DNA of 64,000 nt from Vitellaria paradoxa. Lineage: Eukaryota > Streptophyta > Magnoliopsida > Ericales > Sapotaceae. Positions 12,379-23,627 of this stretch are shown one piece after another. Location of the stretch: contig CM034240.1 in the NCBI GenBank assembly GCA_019916065.1, positions 19,515,894-19,579,893 of the forward strand. Direction: 5' to 3'. How positions within the stretch are numbered: the first letter of the stretch is position 1; the number at the start of each line of letters is the position of its first letter. The translations under genes and the position numbers were made by a program. Below the pieces are notes generated by a model. It searched no databases, was not told the DNA's origin, and saw only the letters and a program-made list of their open reading frames with translations.

Positions 12379-13266
12379 GTTTAAGGCTGCAAGAAAGAAA
12401 ACGTTAGTAGAAAATGGCTCACCCTCTCAAGTGTTTCACTCAAGTAATGGCTTTTCTCTCCAATACTCTCACTCTCTTGCCTTTTACCTCTCAATTCTCT
12501 TCCTTTTGCTTACTTTTCAAGAACTAGGGCAGAGTGTCTTTAAACCCAATTTGAAAATATATCAATGAAAATCATAGGGATTAGGAAGAACTGGATTTGC
12601 AAATTTAACACGACTAGTTACCTAGTTATGGCTTCATTAAACCAAACAGACCTTAAGATGGCACGAGTTTGGTATCCACCAACAATAGTGTTCAGATTTG
12701 CAAGAAAGAAGAAGAAGATAACTTTAGAATTAAAGGAAAACAAATATATAGAAGTAAAACCCTTGAAAACCAGATTGGAATCCCCCCAATATGATGTTAA
12801 CAATCCCAAAAGACTCAAAGAACAGATTGCTCACTGTTTTGCAACAAACTTCAAGTTTAGAGCTCAATTCGGCTAGCTCTTAGTTCTCCAATCAAACCAA
12901 CGAATTTCAAGCTGAAAGTTGGTGGTTTATTGCTATTTATTATGGAGATAAAGAGGGTAAAATTTGGGAATTTTCTGGGTTGTTTTGGTGGACGAACTGA
13001 TTTGCCCCCCCTTTTTTTTTTTTCCCAGAATTTTCTTTTCTTTTCTGATTCTTTTTTTTTTTTTTATATATGTAGTTCAATATCCCCCACAAGATAGTTC
13101 AACCCCTTTGCAACAACTCAGCAAACACAAAGAAAGATGAAGGAATCTCCCCTTGGCCGAAAGCCTTGAGGAGAAAACAAAAAGTTGGAAGATGAAGAGT
13201 TGAAATGGAGAAAACAACTTACCAAAAAAAAGAAATGGAGAAAACACACCTTGTTAGGATGATCAA
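12379..13266 (-). other. Untranslated leader of the CRM-like element
   Basis: About 890 bp separate the primer site from the gag start codon. It has no long frame in element sense. It contains homopolymer runs (12-14 bases near 13010 and 13050) and a small LINE-tail insertion at 13217-13231. Confidence 0.75.
13202..13246 (+). mobile_element. Minimal LINE-tail insertion with 15-bp target duplication (in CRM leader)
   Basis: The 15-mer GAAATGGAGAAAACA occurs at 13202-13216 and again at 13232-13246. Between them lie only ACTTACCAAAAAAAA (13217-13231). Direct repeats plus a 3' A-run are the marks of target-primed reverse transcription. ACTTACC plus A-run is also the 3' terminus of the LINE at 26156-29690 (minus strand). 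It is therefore best read as a LINE insertion truncated to about seven non-A bases. Confidence 0.75.
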
Positions 13267-13278
13267 GCTCTGATACCA
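13267..13278 (-). other. Primer-binding site (initiator tRNA-Met) of the CRM-like element
   Basis: In element sense TGGTATCAGAGC begins 2 bp after the CA end of the 5' LTR. It matches the first 12 positions complementary to the 3' end of plant initiator tRNA-Met, the usual primer for minus-strand DNA synthesis in this group. Confidence 0.92.
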
Positions 13279-13280
13279 AA

Positions 13281-14042
13281 TGATGAGAAAGTGAAAGGAT
13301 CTTTATATTTAATCCAACAAGGTTTCCCACTTCAAAGAATCAACACAACCCCAACCCGTGGAGAGGCAATGATTCGGTTTTGAAGGAAGGGACAAGCCAA
13401 GGAACCAAATCACAATAGAAACAAGTTCTAGGGTAACTTGATTATCAAAGATAAAGTAGTCAATTGGCTAAAATGACTAAGTCCAAGTTCTTTCAAGAAG
13501 CAAGGAAGAAAAATCTCTCAAATTGAGTTTCAAATCTGAAAATTACATCCTATTCACCTTGGTGGCCGGCCACCTTACTTATAATACTAATATTTCAATC
13601 TTGGAACATCCCTCCAAGAATAGGAAAGGCCAAAAGACAAGCTTAAATGGCATTAACTCAAAAGGCCCTCATTGGCTAGCTATTAGGGCATTCATTCATT
13701 GCATCAGTTCATTAACTCCAAATCAATTAAAACATGCATTAAATAAGGTCTTAAATACAAAACAAAATAAAAGGCTGAAATGGGCTTGACTCTTGACATG
13801 GTAGACTTGAGTCTTCATCTTTGGCCGAATAAGAGGCCACCATGTGGCTGCCACCTAGCCTTTAACTAATCTCCATTTGGCAATCCCCTTTGTCCACTTG
13901 GCAAAGAACTTGGCACTTGAATTCTTCTCTTTGACCGATTGCTTCCTCTTGTCCAAAAGCTTCCATGATCAAACTTTGGAGTTCCTTTGCTTTGGCTCTA
14001 GTTATGGGACCTTGATAGCTTAATGATGGAGCTCCTTCATCA
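13281..14042 (-). repeat. 5' LTR of the CRM-like element
   Basis: 762 bp, nearly identical to the 3' LTR. It should contain the element promoter. It also carries a second, non-functional copy of the polyprotein C-terminus (13862-14042), because pol ends inside the LTR repeat. Confidence 0.95.
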
Positions 14043-14047
14043 CATAA

Positions 14048-14645
14048 CATCTTAAAAAACAAGTATGGATATCTTCTCCGCATATGAGACTCATGCTCCT
14101 AAGAAAACTGTTCAATATCATGATGCTTCTATCATGAACAAAATCTAAAAATCTACTTATTAAATAATACTCAAATCATTTCACAAATCAACAAATCATA
14201 ACAATTTAGAATATAGTATCTACGCTTCTGCTATGTTACTCTGATTTGATAATTGACTCAATGACCCCTTAAATAATTTGTAATAAGAACTCAATTTTAA
14301 ATCCCTTATCTTAGCAACACCAAACCTTAACCTCTATTCCATACCATATTATCATTATACACCTTTCTGAATTTCCATAATATTACACCTGATCATCTCC
14401 CAAATCAAAATCCTTTTCCTTAACAAAATCGAACTTTAACATTTCCTCCGCATTAAAATATTGATACTCCCTTATTCGAATTTCTGTAACATTTCTTACT
14501 TAAATATATTAGGATCCTTTTTCCATCAATTTCGTCATCTGATTTATATTTATACTTCTTTTTCAACAATAATTCTTTCCACAAATTCATGTTAATGTAC
14601 TGATGTACCAACACCCCACACATACTTCATGTCTCTTGATTACAC
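14048..14645 (-). repeat. Displaced internal fragment of the old gypsy element
   Basis: G-poor non-coding sequence similar in style to 2890-4290. It continues across the CRM insertion into 6750-6803: the text before CATAA on the left and after it on the right joins without loss. It is therefore probably the decayed 3' internal part of the minus-strand element whose LTR is 4313-6749. I see no conserved coding motif. Confidence 0.45.
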
Positions 14646-15386
14646 GATTCCCTAGCAAAAGGGTCAGGGGGTATAAAATAGTTCTCCAGAGTCTTACACT
14701 AGTGAGGGTGTGACACGGTTCCTACTCGGTATATATATATTGAGTTATACATTTGCCGTAAGCATAAATGGTGCGGTTGGTGATCACACGTGCTTTGCTA
14801 AACGTCACCAATCCTAGGATAAGGTTGGGGGTAGATGGAGATTAAAGAATGCATTGACCATTGCATTACATCACATATGTATTGTTATATTATATTTTGG
14901 TTAATATTGTTGTGAGTTATGTTATATGTTTGATTACTGTTTACTCGTGCACACTCGCATGGTAAGGCAAGTCCACTCATTCCATCTATAGTTTAGGTGA
15001 TTCAGCGAGACCAGGGAATAGCCACCTGGAGCTAAGTTTAGACCGATGGATCGACCTATTATGTTATTTTATTTATACTTGGACTGTTGTATTTTATTTG
15101 TACGACTGGTGGTGTGGGTCCTAGACTTATTTCTATTACGAGATTGTTTATTAACCATGTTTATTTGGTTGTATAAGTCTTGGATTGTGTCACCGGGATG
15201 TGACATTAGATTCATTGTGGTTGATGCCATTTTTATTTATTTAATATAGGAATGAGGGATGTATTTAGTTGCTCTAATGATTATTATTATGATATAACTT
15301 GACCTTGGAATAGATTTTTATTTAATTTAATTAGTTTTCATATTCTCATACCTTCTGTCCCAAATTTTGAGGTTAGGAGTGTGACA
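14646..15386 (+). repeat. Decayed LTR-like repeat, copy 2
   Basis: This is a diverged partner of 1427-2169 in the same orientation, sharing an ordered series of short blocks and the GTGTGACA end. Its 5' part is cut at the boundary with the gypsy remnant. Neither TSD nor primer site could be identified. Confidence 0.55.
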
Positions 15387-15869
15387 CAATCATTATATGG
15401 AACTAAACTAAACCAAACCAAACTGACCTTGTTATTATTGAGTCAATTTGGGACTGTAGCATAATTGTGAACATAATTAAAAAAGTAAGTCAAAATCTAA
15501 TTAGTCCTCGTCATGTTGAGATAAATTTATCCAAAGTTAAATAAATAAAAACTAGAGCAACACTTTTAAAAATAAAATTTAACCTGAAATAGAACCAGTC
15601 CGAAGGGATCAAATTGGTACAGTTTTGAAATATTTTGCTTACCCAAATTGATAGGTAAACGAGTTAAAAAAAAAAAAAATTTTTTTAAGGAGAAATTGAA
15701 AAGAAGTTCAAATTATTTATGCATTTTATTTTTTTTTCATAAATAATGAAGTAAAAAAATAAGATTGAGATAATTTTATTTTATTCTTATTTCTCAAATT
15801 TCTTTATTTGTTTTCTAACTTTTCGTTTCATTATTAGAATACAATAGTTCTGAATTTGTTCAGAATTTT
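15387..15869. other. Gene-free AT-rich DNA
   Basis: I see only homopolymer-rich AT sequence (for example the A13-T8 junction near 15666-15687). Nothing here resembles a gene. Confidence 0.6.
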
Positions 15870-15874
15870 AAAAA
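15870..15874 (-). terminator. RNA polymerase III terminator of tRNA-Asn
   Basis: On the minus strand a run of five T lies 15 bases downstream of the discriminator base of the tRNA gene. T4 or longer is the normal Pol III stop signal. Confidence 0.7.
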
Positions 15875-15888
15875 TCAGCCTATAAATA

Positions 15889-15962
15889 CGCTAGAAGGAG
15901 GGCTTGAACCTCCGACCTTGTGGTTAACAGCCACACGCTCTAGCCAACTGAGCTATTCCAGC
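15889..15962 (-). tRNA. tRNA-Asn (anticodon GUU)
   Basis: The minus strand begins GCTGGAATAGCTCAGTTGGC and forms a full cloverleaf. A seven-pair acceptor stem (GCTGGAA with TTCTAGC, one G-T pair) is followed by a D-arm with TAGCTCAGTTGG (box A), anticodon loop CTGTTAACC with GTT, and T-arm GGAGGTTCAAGCCCTCC (box B). Discriminator is G at 15889. There is no intron and no encoded CCA, as expected for a nuclear gene. CAACAA lies just upstream of the 5' end, matching the CAA start motif of plant tRNA genes. Confidence 0.96.
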
Positions 15963-17261
15963 TTGTTGAGGAGATCGTGCTTATTAAGCACTTATTATAG
16001 TTTCTTAATTTTCCAGGTAATATGATCCCAACCAGGGTTTAGGCTTCTTGTTCGGTTTAATCCTTATGGGTGGCCCAATTGTAGGGGTATTGAAAGACTT
16101 TTCTCACATCTCATCCAAGTTTGAATTCCCCTGTATGGAGGTTGTCAAAAAAAGAAAAAAAAAAACAAAGAAGAAAAGAAAATCCTCACATGGGAGGGTT
16201 TTGGCTCATCAAAACCTCAGTGACATTAACATAGACCTAAAATGAGTGAACTTAATTCCTCCTTTCATTCAATTTTTGCCAACCATGAGACTTGTTGAAG
16301 TGTTAAACATGAAGTGAGAAGAATATGACAAAGAGAGTTAATGTTACTTGGATAGTTTGTCAAAACTACTAAATGATATTCAGGAGAATGAGGAGTCAAA
16401 CCCCGCTACCAAAATTCTAAACCCTATTCATTTTGGGGCAGGGCATTGAAGTAAGGTATGGCACACTAGTTTTCAAAGTCCATTAAATTATTTACAAGTT
16501 TCAAAATCGTGAGGATGAAAATCTTCCGTTTTGTTTGGAGTGAAGATTTGGTGAGGAAAGAGGCGGGAAAAAAAATGAAGGGAATAAAAAATCTTAAATA
16601 TATATTTTTGTCTAAATGAATTTAAAAAATATAATAAAATAAAAAAAATCATCGATATTTTATTTTTTTATTTATTTAATTTTAATTTACTAATTCTATG
16701 CATTTTCCTTCACTTTCTATCATAATCTTAATTATAAAAGAAATTTTGAATTGCATCTCTCTTTTATTTTCCCTTAACAAATTCTTGATCGAACATAATT
16801 TTAAGGTATTCTTACTTATCAATCTCACATCACATGTTTTTTAAGTCATTTATGAAAGTCAAAAGGAAATCTAATAGAAGATATGAGGTACTCAAAGGCA
16901 ACACCAAGATTGGATTGTAAAGAGGCGTGTTACGGACAATCGTTCAATCACGATTGTCCAAAATCAAGTATAAATTTGAGTGAGGCCTGCATGGGACTCA
17001 CACAAATGAACAATTAGAATTAGTCAATCCGAACAACTGCAACTAACATTAGCATTTGCCAATTGTGAATATTTTCATTCCGTTTTGAGGTAACTTGACC
17101 TTGTTAAAATGGTTGCCACTTTAATCAATTGCAAGTACAACTCATGAAAAGTAGTATGGTGAATATTTATAAAAAGTGTCTTAACGTTGTGTTTGGATTA
17201 ATTTTATATTCAGGAAAAAAAAATTGGAAAAAAAATGAAATAATTGAATATTTGTGTAGTT
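15963..17261. other. Gene-free intergenic DNA
   Basis: No gene is supported. Content is AT-rich with A-tracts at 16147-16180. One perfect 9-bp inverted repeat with an 8-base loop lies at about 16934-16959 (GGACAATCG and CGATTGTCC). Short frames are chance. Confidence 0.55.
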
Positions 17262-17263
17262 AA

Positions 17264-17568
17264 GATGTCATTTGGTTTATTTTTCTATCTTCTGTTTTGA
17301 ATTTAACATTTTATATTTTTGAAAATAAGAAAAACAGCTCAAAACTCATTTAGTTAATTATATTTTCAAAATTTGTTTTCGAAAATAGAAAATGAGTTTA
17401 CACATGAAATGAAAAATGGTAAAAATTCGTTTTGAGAGTTTTTAACAAAAAATAAGGAAAATCTCAAAATAAGGAAGTAGAGCATTTTCTGTTTTCTCAT
17501 TTTGAGATTTTTAACACATAAAACAAAAATAGAAAACTAAAAATAAAAAAGTAAATCAAATGCCACAT
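17264..17568. mobile_element. AT-rich MITE, copy 1 of a three-copy family
   Basis: The ends form an imperfect inverted repeat: GATGTCATTTGGTTTA on the left and, reversed, TGTGGCATTTGATTTA on the right. The interior shares ordered blocks with 41648-41992 and 42116-42445, including AAAATAAGAAAA(A)CAG, ACATGAAATGAAAAATG and CGTTTTGAGAGTTTTTAAC. I could not fix a target duplication, so the superfamily is open. Confidence 0.65.
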
Positions 17569-17774
17569 AAATGAAATAAAAATTAAATCCTTCTATTTAT
17601 ACCAATTCATTTTCTTCTTTTTTCAAAACTTAATAAAAATAAAATTTTAATCTATTTTTAATTCATTATATATATATATATATTTTTTTTCATTTTTCCT
17701 TTCACTTCACAAATTGAAGTACACCATAACTTTGACAATAGTGTTATGACACCAAGGCTATTAAGGAAAAGAAC

Positions 17775-17840
17775 AAATGACTTTGCTAGGTTACTTACCC
17801 GAAAAAAAAAAAAGAAAAGAAAAAATGACTTTGCTAGGTT
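17775..17840 (+). mobile_element. Minimal LINE-tail insertion with 18-bp target duplication
   Basis: The 18-mer AAATGACTTTGCTAGGTT is present at 17775-17792 and 17823-17840. Only 30 bases separate the copies: ACTTACCCG followed by an A-rich run with two G interruptions. It has the same ACTTACC-poly(A) core as the LINE terminus near 26166 and as the insertions at 13217 and 25109. It is best explained as a LINE retroposition truncated almost to its tail. Confidence 0.78.
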
Positions 17841-18967
17841 GTGATCCAATTACTTTAACACAAAAAACCCTTCAAGTTGCTCTTTAATAACAAAAATGTC
17901 ATTATTGCATCTTTATAGTTACTAATTTTTGGTAGATTATTTATTTATTTATTTATTTATTTTTGATAGGATAGCATTTTATCCTTGCCAATGGCTACTT
18001 CCTTACATAAATTAACATTTGTAATTAGGTTGGTATTAGAGGAAATTCAAGTATATATAGATTCAATCCAAGCTTTTGGAATTGTAATAAGTTCCACAGT
18101 GGATAACAAAATCTTAGTAATCTTCTCAATTTACCATATAAATTAAGATTTGCAATTAAGTTGGTATTAGAGGAAATTCAAGTACTTCTCGAAGTAAGCA
18201 AAATGGTGTGGTGAGTTTTTTGGAAATGGTTTAAACAATAATTTTTGGAATTTCATTTTGGGTGGAAGGGGAGAAGTTTTAGATTGTAGTATAAAAATCA
18301 AGAAACATTCAATTATTGTGTATTTATGTTGGCTAATGGAGAAGGAATTAGATGATTACTTTCAATGATACAATAAGCCTTTAACCACAAGATTCAAATA
18401 ACAAGTGAGGTGTTCACCTCACCTAAATGCTTCTGTTGCACAAAAGGATTGCAACATCACCCCCAAATCACTTTGACATCAACCATCTAAAACTCTAGAC
18501 GAATTAAAGTGGGCTGTAATGGTAAAAAAATAAATAAATAAAATACATGTGGTGAAAATTTAGTAGTGATAAGCATAATTTGTGCTGAGATCATTTCACA
18601 CATAGCGTGCCACTGAATTATATGGGGGAAGAGGAAGTGGCACCCCATGAAAGTGAATAAAACACCAACTAGCGTGTGCGCCTTCAAAGACAAATGTCAT
18701 TTTCTCCCCCACTGTTCCCATAATTTCTCTTGTTTGTCCAATAATAAATTTAAAAAAAAATAATGGACCCAAAATTTCCACCGTAGCTAAAACTGTTTAT
18801 TTTTATGTTTTTCATTTTAGTATACAGAAAATTGAATGAAAGGAAATGCTCAATAGGGCCCTGCTATTGGATATATATTCCTGAATATTGGGGGGCCACT
18901 AGGGAACACAACCACGGACCCTGGAATTGCCACATGACCTTCTCAAAGTGGATCACTTTTACACTCT

Positions 18968-19006
<39 letters not shown>

Positions 19007-19176
19007 GAAGTTAAATATTGTCACAAAATAGAATTTGGACTCATACCCACTTTGTAATTCTACACTGTGTATATATATATATTGATGCTGCAAGCATATA
19101 TTGTGCACACACCTCTATGATTCAAACGGCCAGTCGTTTGAGCTTACAATTCATTAATATACAGTAACATACTTCA
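17841..19176. other. Intergenic region and upstream region of the bHLH gene
   Basis: No gene is visible. Features are a TTTA repeat near 17938-17961, a 30-bp near-repeat (GTTGGTATTAGAGGAAATTC at 18028 and 18159), an (AAT)n run at 18969-19006 and (TA)n at 19069-19081. The last ~150 bp before 19177 should hold the 5' leader and core promoter; a TATATATA stretch lies about 100 bp upstream of the start codon, but no single TATA box stands out. Confidence 0.45.
18969..19006. repeat. (AAT)n microsatellite upstream of bHLH gene
   Basis: About 12 uninterrupted ATA units ending 170 bp upstream of the bHLH start codon. Length variation here would be expected between individuals. Confidence 0.9.
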
Positions 19177-21325
19177 ATGGATGAATTCACACCAGATATG
19201 CAGAGCTACAAGCTTTCCTCATCCCCTTTCTTGGATATTGATCCAAACATGGAACTAATGAGCCAGTTTTCTGAGCTAAATCCAAACACTGTAGACAATC
19301 CAGGCTTGAATTTCCAGAGCTTCACCGGTTTTTCCATTGACAATCTCTTGATGCAGCAGCAGCCACCAGAATTTCCCGGAAACTTGGCGGAAAATTTTCC
19401 TGGCATTTTCCATCAGGGTGATGATTTCTTGGAAGGAAACCAAGTTGAAAGCAAGAAGAGAAAAGCAGTGGATGTGCCAGAAAGCAGTTCGGGAAACTCA
19501 TCTGTACCAGTTTCTGAAGATGGGATTAGGAGAAAAAATGTAATCAGTTGATGATCTTTACCCTGTTCTAATTGTGTTCATAATAGTCCCCACATGTAAC
19601 TCTCTCTGTTCTTCTCTGTTTTTAGACAAGTAATTAATTCCATCCCCTTTTGTTAATTTGTAGAGTTCAGGAAAAGGAAAGAGAAGGAAAAGCAACAATC
19701 AGGATAAGGAAGAAAAACCAAAGGAAGTGGTACATGTTAGAGCTAAAAGAGGCCAAGCCACTGATAGTCACAGTTTAGCAGAAAGAGTAAGTTGAATTTT
19801 TTTCTTTTTTTTTTTAATGTAAGTTATACTATTTATAAAATCATTAGTAAAATAACAATTACTATTATTATTATGCCTCTGAATGAATTTGTCATATGGA
19901 TCAGGTTAGAAGAGGAAAGATTAATGAGAGATTGAGATGCTTGCAAGGCATTGTGCCGGGTTGCTACAAGGTAAGGACATGCCTTTCCTTTTTAATTCTT
20001 CTTTTTTATTTTGTTTCCTTCTTTTTTTTTATAAAAGAAAAATGACAAAAAGAAGAAAACTTTCTATTGCCTGGTATTCTAATGTGGGTTGTTGAATTGC
20101 AGACCATGGGCATGGCAGTAATGTTGGATGAGATAATAAATTATGTTCAGTCATTGCAAAACCAAGTTGAAGTGAGTTAAGGATTAATATATATATATAT
20201 ATATATGTTATTCTTTATTTTTTCAATTAATGATGGGTCTTGAACATTACACTGACATCCATCAATATTCCTCCATTTTGAAAATCCAGTTTCTTTCAAT
20301 GAAGCTCACTGCTGCAAGCAAATTTTATGACTTCAACTCGGAGACAGATGCCATGGAAGCAATGCAGGTGCTTGCTTGCTTAAAGCTTTCCCAAGAACAA
20401 ACCACTTTTTTTAATCTTTTTTTTTTTTTTTTTTATTCAACTTTCTCATCCAATAAGTAATACCACTCTGTTTGCTCAATCGTTTCCTTTTATCTTAAAA
20501 TAAATTCAATTGTAAGTGTAGACGTGTGTATATTAGAGTAAGTGTTTAGAAATATATCATTCAACCTATTTTAAATTTTGAAAAAAAAAATAGGCTAAGT
20601 GCACGAGACTTCTACGGTTAGGAGAGAAGTAATATATCAAGTCTTATTTTCAATGATTGTTTCCAATATCATCCTCTAAAACTTATCTCTCTTTGAGTTC
20701 AGAAAAAAAGTAATATATCAAGTCTTATCTCTAATGATTGTTTCTAATATTACCCTCTACATTTTTAATATATTGAAAGTAATTGAAATTATATGCAACC
20801 TATGTCAATTATATGGATTTATGACGTACCTTGTCAAATATTTCATACTTAGATAAGAAAACTTGGAAAATAGTAGAATATATGTGATCTGTATATAATT
20901 GTATATTCATAAAAACAAAAGTCGTTACTTAATTTTAGTATATAATTATGCATAAAATGAACATTTTATAAATTGCAAAATGAAACTTTTGTAATGCCAT
21001 ATTATTTTATAAAATAAAATAATTATAATAGATACATGAATATTTTTTTTACATATCCCCTTATTTTTGAATAAGAGCATTAAAGGATTCGATTCTTAAA
21101 TACCTACCCGACTCCATATAACATAATATGCAACAATCTCAAAGTATTGTTGGTGGAGAAGTTCTGATTTTTAGGGTGTTTTATGTGCAGAGGGCAAAGG
21201 CATATGAGGCACAGAAGGTGCAGAGGCTTGGGACACAAGGATATCAAGGACATCATCCTTCTACTCAACTTGGCCCCTTTGACCTCACTTTTGGTAGCTA
21301 TCCCTCATTGCCACACAACACATGA
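19177..21325 (+). CDS. BEE3-like: bHLH transcription factor, BEE1/BEE3-like (277 aa, six exons)
   Basis: Exons are 19177-19539, 19664-19786, 19905-19970, 20103-20171, 20290-20367 and 21191-21325. All introns are GT-AG and phase 0, and the joined frame is open. The acidic/Q-rich N-terminus (about 1-120) leads into a Lys/Arg-rich linker and the basic region RGQATDSHSLAERVRRGKI near residue 151. His, Glu and Arg at the E-box-contacting positions are kept (SHSLAERVRR). The helix-loop-helix runs through INERLRCLQGIVPGCYKTMG and MLDEIINYVQSLQNQVEFLS. The C-terminus LTFGSYPSLPHNT is typical of the group. In Arabidopsis BEE1-BEE3 are nuclear, brassinosteroid-induced growth regulators of about 260 residues; that role is inferred by family. 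Orthology to BEE3 rather than BEE1 is not proven. Confidence 0.93.
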
Positions 21326-21431
21326 AGATGCTTCATTTCTCTCTATTTTTGTCGATATTCAAAACAAATTTGTCCCAACTTAAACTCCCATACTAAGAGA
21401 GAGTGCATATTATACTTGCATTAACCCTCAC

Positions 21432-21462
<31 letters not shown>

Positions 21463-23585
21463 AATATATGTGTGTGTGGGTGGGGACCGATTAATTAGCT
21501 TTATTAGTACAAGACAATCTTCTTTTATATATATCTCTTTTTCCCTTCTTATATATATTCATATCGAATTTGCTATGGATTTGGCTTTTGTTTTTGGACT
21601 CGAATTAGGTTGCTTGCCCAACAACTTACCAACGGGAATGAAATATCTCATTATTCCCATGTTCGCCACGGCATAATTAAACATGATCTTACTTGATTAG
21701 ACTTTAATTGATTTGCTGCATGCGCACTTGGACAAAAATTGATTGAGAAAGGGCGACTTGAAATTTGATTAAGGAAAATAATGGATTTCAGACTCATCCG
21801 ACTTAATATATTTGATGGTATATGTATGTATATATATACATATGTATTGCTGCATGCTTTGGCTTTCACTTCCAATGAGATGATGTATTTTGCCTAGGTT
21901 AAGCTAATTAATCTACTACTGCTGCTATATCTGTACATATATTATTACATATAAGAGTAGGGGATATATGTTATTATATGAGAGTAGAGGCCTCTTGGTG
22001 GTCTTGGATGAATATAGATATAACGTGGATCAAAATAAGATCTAATTGAAAATTTGTTCTGATATTATATTAAAAAAACTCTATAACTGGAGTCTCAATC
22101 TTAAAATTTAGATATTCAGATAAAAGAAATATATATCTATATGAGACAAGTAATTTTTATTGTGAGTCAATACAGAACAACTTCTAACATATTATATATA
22201 TATATATATATTCATTCAAAGTTTTCCTATGGGGGTGATGTGCTCATTATCAAAAGAAAAAGTAAGGCACAGGGGTTGGTGAGGAAAGGATACCATGCAT
22301 CTACCTCATGTACATGCTATCAAAACACTGCCATTAACCAGTAACAACGTCAAAGTTTAATTAGCAGAATTTGTAATCAATGGTTACAAAATGTAACAGA
22401 ATACTGCACTAAATTAATGAAGGAAGAAAACTAGAAATTGTTAACTTACATATTACTAGGATAGAATAAGAATTTAATATATTAACCCTAGCATCATATA
22501 TTATATTTTTAAAACTTAATTCAACTTAATTCGTACCCCCACAAGGTTACTTTTAATTAGTTTGATTGGATGGTAGTCTCCTAAGATAGAAAAATCTCTC
22601 TGCACACAAAAGAAAGCCTATTAAAATAGTTGGAACCTATGAATAAAGTGATTATTGTTAGAAAAATATAAGAAATAGATTTTCTTATTGTAACCTATTT
22701 GATAAATTCAAAAAATAATATAACTGAGTAAATATCCCATACTCTGATACTCAGCGATGTAATTTGTTGAGATATCCCTTTGAATGACATGCTAATTGAT
22801 TTGAGGTTGACTTATACATAGATAGTTATGTATAATTAGTTGAGATACCCTCTAAATGAATAATATTTAATTAGTTGAGATTTTTAACTCCGACAAGGAT
22901 CAAATGTGATTTATAAAATTTAATGAAAAGATACATAGCAAATTAATGTGGGATAATTCACTTGAACTACATTTTTTCTACTATCAAGGTGCTTGCTTTG
23001 AAGCTAATTTTCATTCACATTGTTTATGAATTTAAACAAGTAAATGTTTAATTTTAATGTTGCATGGAGTTGTTTCCAAAATACAATTTTCATTAAAGCT
23101 ATTTAAGAATTTGAATAAATGAATGCATAATCTTAATATCTACATACCTATGATTAATAATGTGTAAATTCTACTTTTAATTTAACTTAAAGTTTACAAA
23201 TAATCATGTTCAGCTATGTGATTTTTCCAACAAACCCTACAACAAAACTCGAGCTTTTTCCATGAAAAAAGAATTTGTCCAATTAACCTCCAAATTACAA
23301 AATTCATTACAATTGATGTATTCTCATAGTTAAGAATAAATTCACAATTAAGGAAAAAAAAAAAGAAAAAGTTTTGTGATTTCTGACTCAATTTAGCTAT
23401 ATATGTTACATTTTAAGATTACGTTTTGAAAGAGTCGTTAGAAACTCACTTTCTAATTACTCAACTTTTTAGTTTTTTTTATAAATGAATCAAATTTACC
23501 TTTTTACATCTTAAATTTTTTTTAAATCATAAAAGGTAAAATATTAAATTAACAAAAGTTAGTATTTTCCCCCATCTAAATACAA

Positions 23586-23627
<42 letters not shown>

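Larger units (their letters stand above)
6804..14047 (-). mobile_element. Complete young CRM-like Ty3/gypsy retrotransposon with target duplication
   Basis: The element occupies 6809-14042 (7234 bp) and is flanked by the 5-bp duplication CATAA at 6804-6808 and 14043-14047. It has two 762-bp LTRs starting TGATGA and ending TCATCA, a tRNA-iMet primer site, a polypurine tract and one open gag-pol frame. I found one LTR mismatch, A at 7302 against G at 13774, so insertion was recent. It landed in the decayed 3' internal end of an older gypsy element, 48 bp from that element's purine tract. The CRM-clade assignment rests on integrase motifs and on pol running into the 3' LTR. All parts needed for autonomous transposition are visible; activity itself is not shown. 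Confidence 0.93.

Noticed and set aside
1427..15386. A single outer LTR retrotransposon spanning both LTR-like copies
   Set aside because: The copies are too diverged and partial, and no primer site or purine tract adjoins them. I report two related repeats, not one element.
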